Shown here one piece after another: positions 18,267 through 26,632 of a DNA stretch of 64,000 nt. Both the position numbers and the translations under genes were made by a program. The stretch spans positions 3,348,001-3,412,000 of the forward strand of contig NZ_CP081496.1 in NCBI RefSeq assembly GCF_019774615.1, given 5' to 3'. Each line of letters begins with the position of its first letter. Position 1 is the stretch's first letter. This DNA comes from Streptomyces sp. BHT-5-2 (GTDB lineage: Bacteria > Actinomycetota > Actinomycetes > Streptomycetales > Streptomycetaceae). The notes beneath the pieces were generated by a model that was given only the letters and a program-made list of their open reading frames with translations, made no database searches and had not been told where the DNA came from.

Positions 18267-18488
18267 TCATCCCGTCGCGATGCTCCACACATCGGGGCCG
18301 CCGACGCGCCATTCGATCGCAGGGTCGTCGAGCCAGACGTCCTCCGGGTCCCGGCCGGCTCGGCGAAGGAACTCTCGCAGATCGGCCACGTCGAAGGCGA
18401 CGCCCAGGCTCTCGGCATCGACATACACACGGCGGCCACCGGTCGGCGCCGGCGGATGCACCACGATGCGGGGCCGAGGCTTGGACAT
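18267..18488 (-). CDS. small conserved Streptomyces hypothetical protein
   Basis: A 73-residue acidic protein starting MSKPRPRIVVHPP, with a beta-rich first half (GGRRVYVDAESLGVAF) and a C-terminal helix (VADLREFLRRAG) followed by a Trp-containing tail (VWLDDPAIEW). The pattern looks like short hypothetical proteins common in Streptomyces mobile regions. Function unknown. Start chosen at the Met just before the basic segment. Confidence 0.6.
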   Translation of the reverse strand: MSKPRPRIVVHPPAPTGGRRVYVDAESLGVAFDVADLREFLRRAGRDPEDVWLDDPAIEWRVGGPDVWSIATG

Positions 18489-18613
18489 ACCCCCACCCTG
18501 CCGATCCCAGATGCCCTGCGCCCGCCGTGCGAGCCCGGTCACCGGTAGACGTGGCCCGGTTGCGGACCGGGGTCGGGGTCATCGTGGTCCGCGCCGTAGA
18601 CACGGCCGCGCAT

Positions 18614-18649
18614 AGCTCGTCCATCCCCACAGCCTCGCACCCGCCACCG
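18614..18649. repeat. short dispersed repeat, copy 1
   Basis: This 36-base sequence (agctcgtccatcc then cacagcctcgcacccgcc) recurs at 19756-19790 with one C fewer. On the minus strand it reads as the start of a small gene (ATGGACGAGCT preceded by a GC-rich leader), so the two copies may be the 5' ends of related decayed small genes. Confidence 0.7.
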
Positions 18650-18811
18650 ACACCACACCGAGAGGCCACAGCTCACACATGCCGGATCCGTTACACGGCC
18701 GAGGTCGGGCTGTTGGCCCGTTGACACCAGACCGCGTAAACAGGGTCAATCACGGCAAGTATGTTGACCCCCGTCCTGCAGAACCATCCCCTGTTTTCGG
18801 GAGCTGATGAC

Positions 18812-19321
18812 ATGCCCTCCATGAGCACCGACGGGAAACACCGTCAGGTTCGGCGTATCACCTCGATATCTGTCGCCGCTGTCGCCGCCGTCGGCCTGAC
18901 GGCGACGGCCGGGCACGCGGCATCGCAGTCCGCCAGCCATTCCAGAGGGCACCCGACCGCTGCCCACTCCCCCATCGACGCATGCCGCAAGGGCCACGGC
19001 GGAGGCATCTTCACCGGCCCTGTAGAGGGAGTGTTGAAGTATAAGGCGGGGAAACTGACCGTCACGGAGAAGATCGACGGATCCAAGGACGACCCCCACA
19101 CGGAGGAGTATCAGCTCTGCCTCAGTGCGCACACGAAGGTGTTCGGCGCCCTTCGCATAGGCGATGCCCATCGCCTCACCGTCAACAAAGAGGGCTACGG
19201 CACCACACCGCGCACCCTCACCCAGCTCAAGAACGCCGCCAAACGCGGCGACGTCATAGTTCGGGCTGACATCAAGGACAATGTCGCCATCAAGATCTGG
19301 GAGCACTACCAGCGGCGTTGA
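18812..19321 (+). CDS. secreted protein of unknown function
   Basis: A 169-residue protein from ATG 18812 with GGGAG about 8 bases upstream. Residues 1-45 form a signal peptide: basic stretch (GKHRQVRR), hydrophobic core (ISVAAVAAVGLTATA) and an AxA-type cleavage at GHAAS. The mature domain is Lys/His-rich with two Cys (DACRKGHGGG and YQLCLSA) that could form a disulfide. No family recognised. A TTGACA hexamer at 18721-18726 could be part of its promoter, but no good -10 follows. Confidence 0.75.
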   Translation: MPSMSTDGKHRQVRRITSISVAAVAAVGLTATAGHAASQSASHSRGHPTAAHSPIDACRKGHGGGIFTGPVEGVLKYKAGKLTVTEKIDGSKDDPHTEEYQLCLSAHTKVFGALRIGDAHRLTVNKEGYGTTPRTLTQLKNAAKRGDVIVRADIKDNVAIKIWEHYQRR

Positions 19322-19323
19322 TC

Positions 19324-19671
19324 CCGGACCAGGTCGACGAGGTCGGCGCCCGGCCGGATCTCGCAGAGATCCTGGCGTGGGAAGCGCCGCTCGGCCCTGA
19401 GCAGGCAGCCGCTCGGCTCGGCGTGCGTAGGGTCGACTAGGAGTGGATGCGGCGCCTCGGTTGGCTCACGTCTGTCTCCCACGGCCGCGTCCAGTGCGGA
19501 GCGTCCAAGGGCGGCGCCGTGACCGTGCCCCGCTTCTCCCCCGGCCACGTCGACGCGCTGCCCGCACAGCACCCCGAGGTCGACTCGACGCAGCTGCGCA
19601 GCATCCGCAAGGGCCGGCGTTCCCCGCTCGCAGTCCTTGCGACGGAGCGGCAGTCGGCAGCACCGGCGTGA
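19324..19671 (+). pseudogene. conserved hypothetical with internal amber codon
   Basis: The frame reads LAEILAWEAPLGPEQAARLG and GVRRVD, hits TAG at 19438-19440, then continues in the same frame with EWMRRLGWLTSVSHG, KGGAVTVPRFSPGHVDALP and a basic tail (RKGRRSPLA). The continuity on both sides of the stop and the absence of a start upstream mark it as a broken copy of a family I recall as common beside Streptomyces integrative elements. Replacement of one aromatic codon would restore the frame. Confidence 0.6.
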
Positions 19672-19755
19672 CCGGGTGCCGGTCCGAGGCGGGTGGAGTA
19701 CCCGGAAACTCCGTCCGCCTCGGACCGGCGTTGAAAGCGGTTTTGACCACGCATC

Positions 19756-19790
19756 AGCTCGTCCATCCCACAGCCTCGCACCCGCCACCG
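19756..19790. repeat. short dispersed repeat, copy 2
   Basis: Second copy of the 35/36-base repeat at 18614-18649, differing by one C in the ccatccc run. Confidence 0.7.
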
Positions 19791-19917
19791 GCAACCAACG
19801 AGCGCGTGGTTGGGCACGGTAGGTGGATACGGCGGGGGCGGTGGGGTAGCCGGGCCGCGCGCCGGAGACGGCAGTGATTCGCCAGCCTGGAAGCCTGGAT
19901 CCCGCGGAACGTGCGCG

Positions 19918-20850
19918 TCACCTGGCGACCGCGGCAGGAAGGTGCTCCTCGGCGAAGGCGACGGCGTCGGCGACCGCCTTGTCCGCGGCAGGGAGGTGAG
20001 CGGCGAGCAGATGCCACACGTGTCCCATCCCCGGCGCGACATCCAGGCGCAGGGGTACGGAGTCCTCGGCCAGCTTGGCGGCCAGCCTGACCGCGTCGCT
20101 GAGCATGACCTCGTGACCGCCGGTCTGGATCAGAACCGGAGGCAGTCCGCGGGTGTCGGCGAAGACCGGCGAGGCCAGCGGGTTGTTCCGCGGGGCGCCG
20201 CCCAGGACGATGTCCGCGGCGCGGCTCAGCCCCGCACGGTTGACGGACGGGTCCACGCCGTCCAGCGTGAACATCGTGGCCCCGGTGTGTTCGAGGTTGG
20301 CCCAGGGGGAGATGGCGATCGAGGCGGCCGGCATCGGAAGTCCCTGGTCACGAGCGGCGACCAGGGCGCTGACCGCCATCGCGCCACCGGCGGAGTCGCC
20401 GGCGAGCACCACGTTGTGCGGTTCGGCGCCCTCTTCCAGCAGCCGGCGGTAAGCGGTGACGGCGTCCTCGATGGGGGCGGGGAAGACCGCCTCGGGCGCG
20501 AGCCGGTAGTGCGGGACCAGAACGCGGGCGCGCAGGCGTCGGGCGAGTTCGCCGACCAGGCCACGGTAGCCCTGCGGGTCTCCCGCCAGGTAGGCGCCAC
20601 CGTGGAGATAGACCAGGTGCCGGCCGGGGACGGCGTCCGCGGGAGTCGCGCACTCGGCGGCCACCCCGTCCGCGTCCACGGAGTCGAAGGTCACCCCGTC
20701 CGGTGCCGGAAAGCTGTCCTGGAAGAACGTCCGGTAGGCGAGCCGGGCGTCCTCCAGAGTGTCGGGGCCCACCCCGGCGGCAGCGTCGATGACACCGCCG
20801 CTGCGAGTCGCCCATTCCTGGTAGAAGACGGGAACATCGATCCAGACCAT
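19918..20850 (-). CDS. alpha/beta hydrolase, hormone-sensitive-lipase family
   Basis: A 310-residue esterase starting at 20850 behind a strong GAGGAGGG site. HSL-family signs are the oxyanion motif HGGAYLAGD, the nucleophile elbow GDSAGGA, the DAV helix and a late catalytic His in GMGHVWH. Such enzymes hydrolyse short acyl esters in the cytosol. It is divergent from a MerR regulator, with a near-perfect palindrome between them, so MerR-type control is very likely. Confidence 0.93.
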   Translation of the reverse strand: MVWIDVPVFYQEWATRSGGVIDAAAGVGPDTLEDARLAYRTFFQDSFPAPDGVTFDSVDADGVAAECATPADAVPGRHLVYLHGGAYLAGDPQGYRGLVGELARRLRARVLVPHYRLAPEAVFPAPIEDAVTAYRRLLEEGAEPHNVVLAGDSAGGAMAVSALVAARDQGLPMPAASIAISPWANLEHTGATMFTLDGVDPSVNRAGLSRAADIVLGGAPRNNPLASPVFADTRGLPPVLIQTGGHEVMLSDAVRLAAKLAEDSVPLRLDVAPGMGHVWHLLAAHLPAADKAVADAVAFAEEHLPAAVAR

Positions 20851-20908
20851 GGCAGGCCCTCCTCGTCGCAGATGCACAGCGGCCGCGTCCTGGCCGCCCT
20901 GCGAGTCT

Positions 20909-20936
20909 TTGGCCCTCACATTTATGTGAGGGTCAA
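20909..20936. promoter_or_regulatory. MerR-type palindromic operator between divergent genes
   Basis: A 28-bp palindrome with arms TTGgCCCTCACAT and ATGTGAGGGtCAA around a TT centre, broken at only one symmetric position. On the minus strand TTGACC lies at one edge with a 19-bp gap to CAAAGA, the overlong spacing typical of MerR-controlled promoters. Confidence 0.85.
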
Positions 20937-20971
20937 ACGGGGCCCGAAGGCGACGCCGTACGCTCGGCGGC

Positions 20972-21373
20972 ATGAGGATCGGAGAACTGGCGGAACGCAC
21001 CGGCACCTCCCGGCGGTTGCTGCGCTACTACGAGGAGCAGCGGCTGATCACGCCTGGGCGTTCCTACAACGGCTACCGTGAGTACGAGGAAGCGCACGTG
21101 GGCCGTGTGATGCAGATCAAGGGACTGCTGGGCTCCGGGCTGCCGACCCGGATCATCCGGCAGATCCTGCCCTGCCTGGACAAGCCCCGGAGCATCTACT
21201 TCGACGATCTGACGCCCGAGATGCTCAGGGTTCTGGAGTGCGAACACGGCCACCTGACGAAGCGGATCGACTGCCTGACCCGCAACCGGGACGCGATCGG
21301 CGACTACCTGGAGACGGTACGCGGCATGAGAGCCGCCGCCGATCCCTCCGGTCGGGCGGGCGGAGGCTCGTAG
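20972..21373 (+). CDS. MerR family transcriptional regulator
   Basis: A 133-residue MerR protein: winged-helix MRIGELAERTGTSRRLLRYY at the start, the conserved EEQRLI.P.RS.NGYR.Y segment, a dimerisation coiled coil, and a C-terminal region with Cys in LPCLDK and LECEHGH. It should bind the palindrome at 20909-20936 and control itself and the divergent esterase. The inducer is not evident. Confidence 0.93.
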   Translation: MRIGELAERTGTSRRLLRYYEEQRLITPGRSYNGYREYEEAHVGRVMQIKGLLGSGLPTRIIRQILPCLDKPRSIYFDDLTPEMLRVLECEHGHLTKRIDCLTRNRDAIGDYLETVRGMRAAADPSGRAGGGS

Positions 21374-21450
21374 GCTCCTTCACTTTCGCCGGAACAGCCT
21401 CCGCAACCAACTCCCCCTCGGCCCCGGGGCGACGAGGGCGCCGGCTGCAC

Positions 21451-21799
21451 GAGGTCCAGCTCGACGCCGACGTCCTTGATCCGTACCGGACCACCGGCAT
21501 CTCGCACGATCTTCATCAGCCGCTGGTAGTCCGGCGGCAGGATGTCCTCGCCCGCGCCGGCCTTCCGGTGCGGGACCAACAGCACAACCGCGCCCGCCCA
21601 CTTGAGCCGTTTCCGCCTGCGTCGACGGCTTCTCCGCGTCGAGCTGGGCGTGCATGCGTTCCCACACGCGCATCGCCACCGCGCGTTCCTCCCGCTCGGC
21701 GCGGACCGCATCGAACCGTTCGGCCAGGAGCTTCTCCTCCTCGTCGAGCTCCGCCCGGCGGGCTGCGACGCGTTCGGCGACCTCGTTGATCTCCGTCAT
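21451..21799 (-). pseudogene. frameshifted coiled-coil/HTH accessory protein
   Basis: The gene opens MTEINEVAERVAARRAELDE with a coiled coil up to about codon 66. Near 21600 the frame changes, and in another frame the conserved C-terminal half follows: VVLLVPHRKAGAG, EDILPPDYQRLMKIV and PVRIKDVGVELDL. It has the same layout as the broken gene at 5294-5767 (coiled coil, then a winged-helix-like part) and belongs to a similar transposon-associated group. The last part is also eroded. Confidence 0.65.
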
Positions 21800-22053
21800 C
21801 CCGCGAGCCTACGAATCCCTACGCCGCCGCGACCTGGAAACGACGGCCTGGAAACGAGCGGCCCGGCGTTGACCACTGCCTGACGATCAAGGACACAGAC
21901 TGCCGCCCGCGACCAGCACGAGCACCCCGGCACGACGCCATACCACCACGATTACCTGCGACTTCAAGATGGCGGGGCTTCAGTGGACGTCTCCGACCCA
22001 CTTGACGACGCATAGAAGCGACCTTGGTACACCCAATGGTGGTCGTGGCGATG

Positions 22054-23001
22054 TCACCTGTGGTGTTCCGGTGCGTTCTTCGCCTTCGGCACATGGCCTA
22101 GCGTCGGCCGCAGGACCGGGGCATGGCGGGCCAAGAAGTCCCACAGCTGGTCAGCGACTGGCCCGTGCGGCCGGTCGCGCCGGCGAGCTGCCGAGAGTTC
22201 CTCAACCACACCGGGAAAGTGCCGTCCGGCGATGGAAAGCAGGCTTCCGTCACGCAACTCGGTCTCGATCATGAACCGCGGCACGTGTCCCCACGCCATG
22301 CCGTGCAAGATCAGCTCCTTCTTCATGAGGTGGTCCGGAACGGAGCTCCGGGGTGCGCCTTCGACCAGGAAATGGCCCTGCTCCGACGGATGCCGCGCCG
22401 AATCCCGGACGATGCATTGGGTGAAGACCTGCATCCGCTGCGGTGTGATGTCGGCGTCCGGAGGGAAGGGCAGGAAACCGGGCGCCACGACGGGCACCAG
22501 CGCGACGCGGCCGAGATCGATCCACTCCATCCGCACGTCGCTTTTGGGGACGCGGTGCACGATGAGGTCGGCTTCGTCCTCCAGCAGCCGCTCCCAGGGG
22601 CCGGTGACCGTCTCGAACTGCAGGTGCAGTCGTGTCTGCGGGCACTGCGCGAAGAAGCGGCTGAGCATCTCCAACACCGGTGGGAGTGGACACAGGTCCC
22701 CCAGCACCACTCGCAGTTCGGCCTCTTCGCCCATCGCCAACTGCGCGGCGTAGGTCTGCAGTTCCTCGGCCTCGTGCAGCAGGGAGCGCACCTTGCGGTG
22801 GAAGGCGTGCCCCGCCTCGGTGAGCTGAACCCGATAGCCCGAGCGATCCAGCAGTTCCAGGCCCAGCTGGCGCTCCAGCTTGGCGACTGCGGCGAACACA
22901 GAAGGGTGCGAGCGGTGCAGCCGCTCGGCGGCGGCCTGGAAGCCGCCGTCGAGCACAACGGCGTTGAAGCACTGCAACTCGTGGAGCGTGAAGTTTGACA
23001 T
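22054..23001 (-). CDS. LysR family transcriptional regulator
   Basis: A 315-residue LysR protein: winged helix in residues 1-65 (LHELQCFNAVVLDGGFQAAA, then HPSVFAAVAKLERQLG) and a PBP2-like effector domain after residue 90. It is divergent from the enol-lactonase-like hydrolase, with about 100 bp between the two starts, and is the probable regulator of it. The intergenic region is relatively AT-rich around 23030-23060, where a LysR T-N11-A site would be expected. Confidence 0.93.
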   Translation of the reverse strand: MSNFTLHELQCFNAVVLDGGFQAAAERLHRSHPSVFAAVAKLERQLGLELLDRSGYRVQLTEAGHAFHRKVRSLLHEAEELQTYAAQLAMGEEAELRVVLGDLCPLPPVLEMLSRFFAQCPQTRLHLQFETVTGPWERLLEDEADLIVHRVPKSDVRMEWIDLGRVALVPVVAPGFLPFPPDADITPQRMQVFTQCIVRDSARHPSEQGHFLVEGAPRSSVPDHLMKKELILHGMAWGHVPRFMIETELRDGSLLSIAGRHFPGVVEELSAARRRDRPHGPVADQLWDFLARHAPVLRPTLGHVPKAKNAPEHHR

Positions 23002-23100
23002 TGTCCAGCAAACCTACAGGGCTCGTTGGATCTTTGTAATAGAACTCTGCAGACGGCGTTCATAGGCTGAGCGCATACCCGCTAGACCACTGGAGCCGAC

Positions 23101-23907
23101 ATGACTTCTCAGACCCGTACTGCCATCACCACCGGCGATGGCGTCCGCATCGTCTACCGCTTCGACGGTGACGAGAACAAGCCGGTGCTGCTGCTCTCGA
23201 ACTCCATCGGCACCGACCTCCACATGTGGGATGGCCAGGTGTCGGCTCTGACCGAGCACTTCCGGCTGCTGCGCTACGACGCGCGCGGCCACGGCGCTTC
23301 CGATGTCCCGAGCGGCCCGTATTCCCTGGACCGACTGGGGCGCGACGTGGTGGAACTGCTGGATGCCCTGGGCCTGCAGCGGGTGCACGTGCTGGGCCTG
23401 TCTCTGGGCGGAATCGTCGCGCAGTGGTTGGGGATCCACGTTCCGGAGCGCGTTGACCGCCTGGTGCTCTCCAACACCGCCGCGTACCTCGGCCCGGCGA
23501 ATCAGTGGGATCGACCGATCGCCGAACTGCTGGAAGCCCCCGACATGCAGGTCACCGCGGAGAGGTTCCTGCACAACTGGTTCCCGGCCCGCATGCTGCA
23601 AGGCGACGACGAGGTTGTCGAGGGCTTCCGCCGCACCCTGCTCGCCACGCAGCGCGAGGGCGTGGCCGGGAGCTGGGCCGCGGTGCGCGACTACGACCTG
23701 CGCCGCACGGCCACGCTCATCCACAACCCGACACTGGTCATCGCGGGCGAGCACGACACCGTCACGTCCGCCGACCACGGGAAGGAGCTCGCCGCGACGG
23801 TCCCCGGCGCGCGGTTCACCGTCCTGCCCACGGTGCACATGGCGAACGTAGAAGGGCAGGCGGAGTTCGTGGACTCTGTGGTGGACTTCCTCACAGAACA
23901 GTCTTGA
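23101..23907 (+). CDS. alpha/beta hydrolase, 3-oxoadipate enol-lactonase-like
   Basis: A 268-residue hydrolase with the PcaD-type layout: oxyanion region LLLSNSIGTDLHMWD, the RYDARGHG strand, nucleophile elbow GLSLGG and a late His in TVHMANVE; the acid is in AGEHD. PcaD opens the enol-lactone of the protocatechuate branch, but no other beta-ketoadipate gene is present in the window, so a related lactonase or esterase role is equally possible. The divergent LysR regulator fits an aromatic-catabolism-style switch. Confidence 0.88.
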   Translation: MTSQTRTAITTGDGVRIVYRFDGDENKPVLLLSNSIGTDLHMWDGQVSALTEHFRLLRYDARGHGASDVPSGPYSLDRLGRDVVELLDALGLQRVHVLGLSLGGIVAQWLGIHVPERVDRLVLSNTAAYLGPANQWDRPIAELLEAPDMQVTAERFLHNWFPARMLQGDDEVVEGFRRTLLATQREGVAGSWAAVRDYDLRRTATLIHNPTLVIAGEHDTVTSADHGKELAATVPGARFTVLPTVHMANVEGQAEFVDSVVDFLTEQS

Positions 23908-23945
23908 CGGTTACCGCGTCGTGTCTGGACGGCTCCTTCCCACTG

Positions 23946-24809
23946 TCACCGGGCTTCCGGATTGGTCGCGGTCATGGTGTTCGGCCACTGACCCAGGCAG
24001 TCCAGCAGCATCCCGGCGAAGGGGGCCGGAGCAGGCGATGGTAGGTCGCCGAGCCGGACCAAGACCTCGCCTTCCTCTTGCAGGACGTCGTCGGTGCCGA
24101 GTCGGGCGATCCAGGTGAGCGGCTGTGCGTGGAGAAGGACGAGCAGGGCGGCGACGCGGTCCTGGAGCGGCACGTCGTCGTGGTTGACGAGTTGCCTCAG
24201 CAGCGCGAGCCGCTGGTGCTGGGCGAGCGGGGCGGGATTGCTTGTGGAACGGTGCGGGACGGTGGCCTTCTGCATGTGTTTGGACCGCATCGCCCACCGC
24301 AGGAAGGCGTGGGTGAGGCGCCGGGCGGTGTAGCCGCCGGCGTACCAAGCATCGACTTCGGCCTGCGTGCAGTCGGCGAGAGACCATCCACGCTCGGCAA
24401 GATGATCGAGGAAGGCGGGCGCGAGGTGGATCTCGTCGCGGGCCTGCTGGACCTGCTTGCCGGTGAACGGACCGCGGCCGGCCAGGGTGTTGAGGCGGCG
24501 CTGGACGTGCCAGGCGGCGAAGAGCTCCAGCAACTGCCGGTGCCCGGCATCGTCGATGGCGGGCAGCCTCTCGGCGAGCCATCGCTGGAACAGCAGCAGT
24601 TGTCGGTCGACAGGTGGCAGGACCCCGACCTGGATGAGCAGATCACGCAGGTAGGCCACCGAACGCCAGGGGGTGAGCCGGCTCAGACCCTCGTGGGTGA
24701 ACGGGACTTCACTGAACGGACAGGCACCCCGGTACGCGTGCTGTGGCCGGAGGGGCCATGCGCTGACCCCTTCGATGCCGCTACCCAACACACACGGGTT
24801 TCCCCGCAT
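23946..24809 (-). pseudogene. tyrosine recombinase truncated at its C-terminus
   Basis: About 285 residues of an actinobacterial XerD-like recombinase are present: the N-terminal DNA-binding half (RHQLLELFAAWHVQRRL-like), HAFLRWAMRSKHM, and the start of the catalytic domain (VAALLVLLHAQPL.. with its Arg region). The frame stops at TNPEAR, before the HxxR and catalytic Tyr. The lost part must lie beyond a breakpoint at about 23946, next to the hydrolase gene. Inactive as an integrase. Confidence 0.75.
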
Positions 24810-24928
24810 TCTTCAGGAGTTCGGCGCCCACCACAGGCCCGTACGCCCTCAGACCATCGGGCTGTGCGCTTGCGGGACGCGTCGGCCCCCGTGGCGGACG
24901 AAAAACACGTTGGCCGGCTGCCGCGGAG

Positions 24929-26071
24929 GTGCGACGATACGGATGTTTCCTATGCGGAGGGCCCTTGTTCGTTTTCGTCTGCGCGCGGTGTGATGCCGAA
25001 CTGACCACCCCGTTGTCCCAGGTCTCCCTTCCGTTCCACGCCCATCAGAGATACGGGAACGGGATCCAGCTCCCGGTGCTTATGGACGCAGGGACGTTCG
25101 CCGTGGATCCGGATCCCTCCGGACCGCCGTGGCGGAAGTGGGACGAGATCGATCTGGGCGAAGCGGAGGCCCGCGGCATCTACGCGCCGGTCTACGCCCT
25201 GTCCGACGGTGCGCCCGGCGCGATCGTGATCGCACCCGGAGATGTGCGCGGCACCCGGTTCATTCCCGAGAAACGCGGCGGCGCCTGCTGCGGCGTCGAC
25301 GGTAGGGACGGCCCGAACATGGCCTGCGAAGAGTGCGGCCTGCCCGTGGCGACCAGGATCGACGACTGCTCGCTCTGGCAGGCGGTGTGGCTCGCCCCAC
25401 ATGCCGTGCATCGCATACTCGTTGACGGTGCCGACACCGCGCCCCTCTCCTGGGAGGAACTGGTCAGGGAGGGGAAGAGCACACCCCCGTTCGAGCCGAT
25501 CGCGACTTGGGGAGGACGGCTGGGAACGAGCCACTACTGGTCATGGAGCCCACAATGGGAGGCCGCAGCCGGCCGGGCTCTCGCCCACCTGCTGGCCGCC
25601 TCCGAAGGACAGCCGGTGGAGGTCCCCGAAGGTATGGCCACGGACGTGTTCCAACGCGCCCTCGACGCCCTGCTTCCCGTGGGTCCGTCGAAGCGGCGCG
25701 CCGTACTGGCCGGACCGGGACGGCCCGCCCCCGACGTGGGCGTCGACATCCTCCTCGTGCCTGTCCATCCGCAGACGGGTCAGACCTGGACCCCCGCCGG
25801 CCCGGCTGCGTCGGCATATCCGGTGCCGCTGCCGCTGGGGGTGTGGTTGTCGATGACTTCTCCCCAGCCGGACCTGCCGGTTCCAGCGTCGGGGGGCATA
25901 CCCGGCGACGTCCTCCGTGACGACCCGCCCCTGCCGCGCCCCTGTCGACTGTTCCGGGCCGACCAGGGAACGTTCCAGCAGACGCTGGTCCGAATACCAG
26001 CCGTTCGCAGCCCGTGGCTGCGCGAGATCGTCGACAACCTCCCGCAGTACACGTCAACGGGCCTCTTCTAG
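24929..26071 (+). CDS. conserved Streptomyces hypothetical protein with zinc-ribbon-like Cys pairs
   Basis: An intact frame of about 380 residues; the first residues are uncertain (GTG 24929 or TTG 24965, the latter giving FVFVCARCDAELTTPL, a family-like start, with GGAGGG close upstream). Cys pairs at the start (CARC) and at about residues 123-136 (ACC and CEEC) suggest metal binding. Other conserved-looking parts are IVIAPGDVRGTRFIPEKRG and the Trp-rich HYWSWSPQW. No known domain. It stands alone between a recombinase remnant and an unassigned stretch. Confidence 0.72.
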   Translation: MRRYGCFLCGGPLFVFVCARCDAELTTPLSQVSLPFHAHQRYGNGIQLPVLMDAGTFAVDPDPSGPPWRKWDEIDLGEAEARGIYAPVYALSDGAPGAIVIAPGDVRGTRFIPEKRGGACCGVDGRDGPNMACEECGLPVATRIDDCSLWQAVWLAPHAVHRILVDGADTAPLSWEELVREGKSTPPFEPIATWGGRLGTSHYWSWSPQWEAAAGRALAHLLAASEGQPVEVPEGMATDVFQRALDALLPVGPSKRRAVLAGPGRPAPDVGVDILLVPVHPQTGQTWTPAGPAASAYPVPLPLGVWLSMTSPQPDLPVPASGGIPGDVLRDDPPLPRPCRLFRADQGTFQQTLVRIPAVRSPWLREIVDNLPQYTSTGLF

Positions 26072-26632
26072 CTGTCTGGCACCTGGTGTCAGCCGGACCG
26101 AAATCCCGACGAAGATGCCACCACGCTCTGCGGTGCCGCTGCTGCCGTCGCAGCCGGTGCGCAGGTCTACCTGCCGAGCCCGTCAGCGAGGGGCCGCGCC
26201 GAGCAACGCATGCGACAGGTCCGAGGCCGGTGAATGACGCGCTTCGAGCACCTGATGTTCCTGCCGGAGTTCGCCCAGTCGTTCAAGGGAGTCTGGTGTC
26301 CGCCCGACGCGTCTACACATGAGACCGCGCTGGGCGCACGCCAGTGCCCAGCGCGGGGCACCCGGCGCGATATCGGTCAACTGCTCGCCCATCTGCGGGG
26401 CTTCATCCGCGTTGCGGCCGGTGGTCGTCTTGCGGATCGGCTCTCCGGTGCACGAGGCTACGAGGCTGACGCCCTCAACTTCCGGGAGTAGCTGGAATGT
26501 CGTTGGTCTACGCGTTGTGCAATGGTGGGGACGGGGACGACGACCTGCCCGGATCACCTTGGACTCCCGACGAGCCGAGTCCTGACGGGACGACGCCGCC
26601 CGGCGACGGCACGCACCGCAGGGAATGAACCC
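26072..26632. other. unassigned stretch upstream of the methyltransferase
   Basis: About 560 bases. Open frames on both strands have no recognisable domain and no good ribosome site. I looked for a short precursor peptide before the methyltransferase and saw none that convinces. Confidence 0.45.

Noticed and set aside
23101..23907. A beta-ketoadipate pathway locus based on the PcaD-like hydrolase.
   Set aside because: No pcaGH, pcaB, pcaC, pcaIJ or pcaF homologues are nearby; a single hydrolase does not support the pathway.
26072..26632. Possible RiPP precursor peptide before the PCMT-type methyltransferase.
   Set aside because: No short frame has a good ribosome site together with a plausible leader/core pattern, and no ATP-grasp or lanthionine gene is near.
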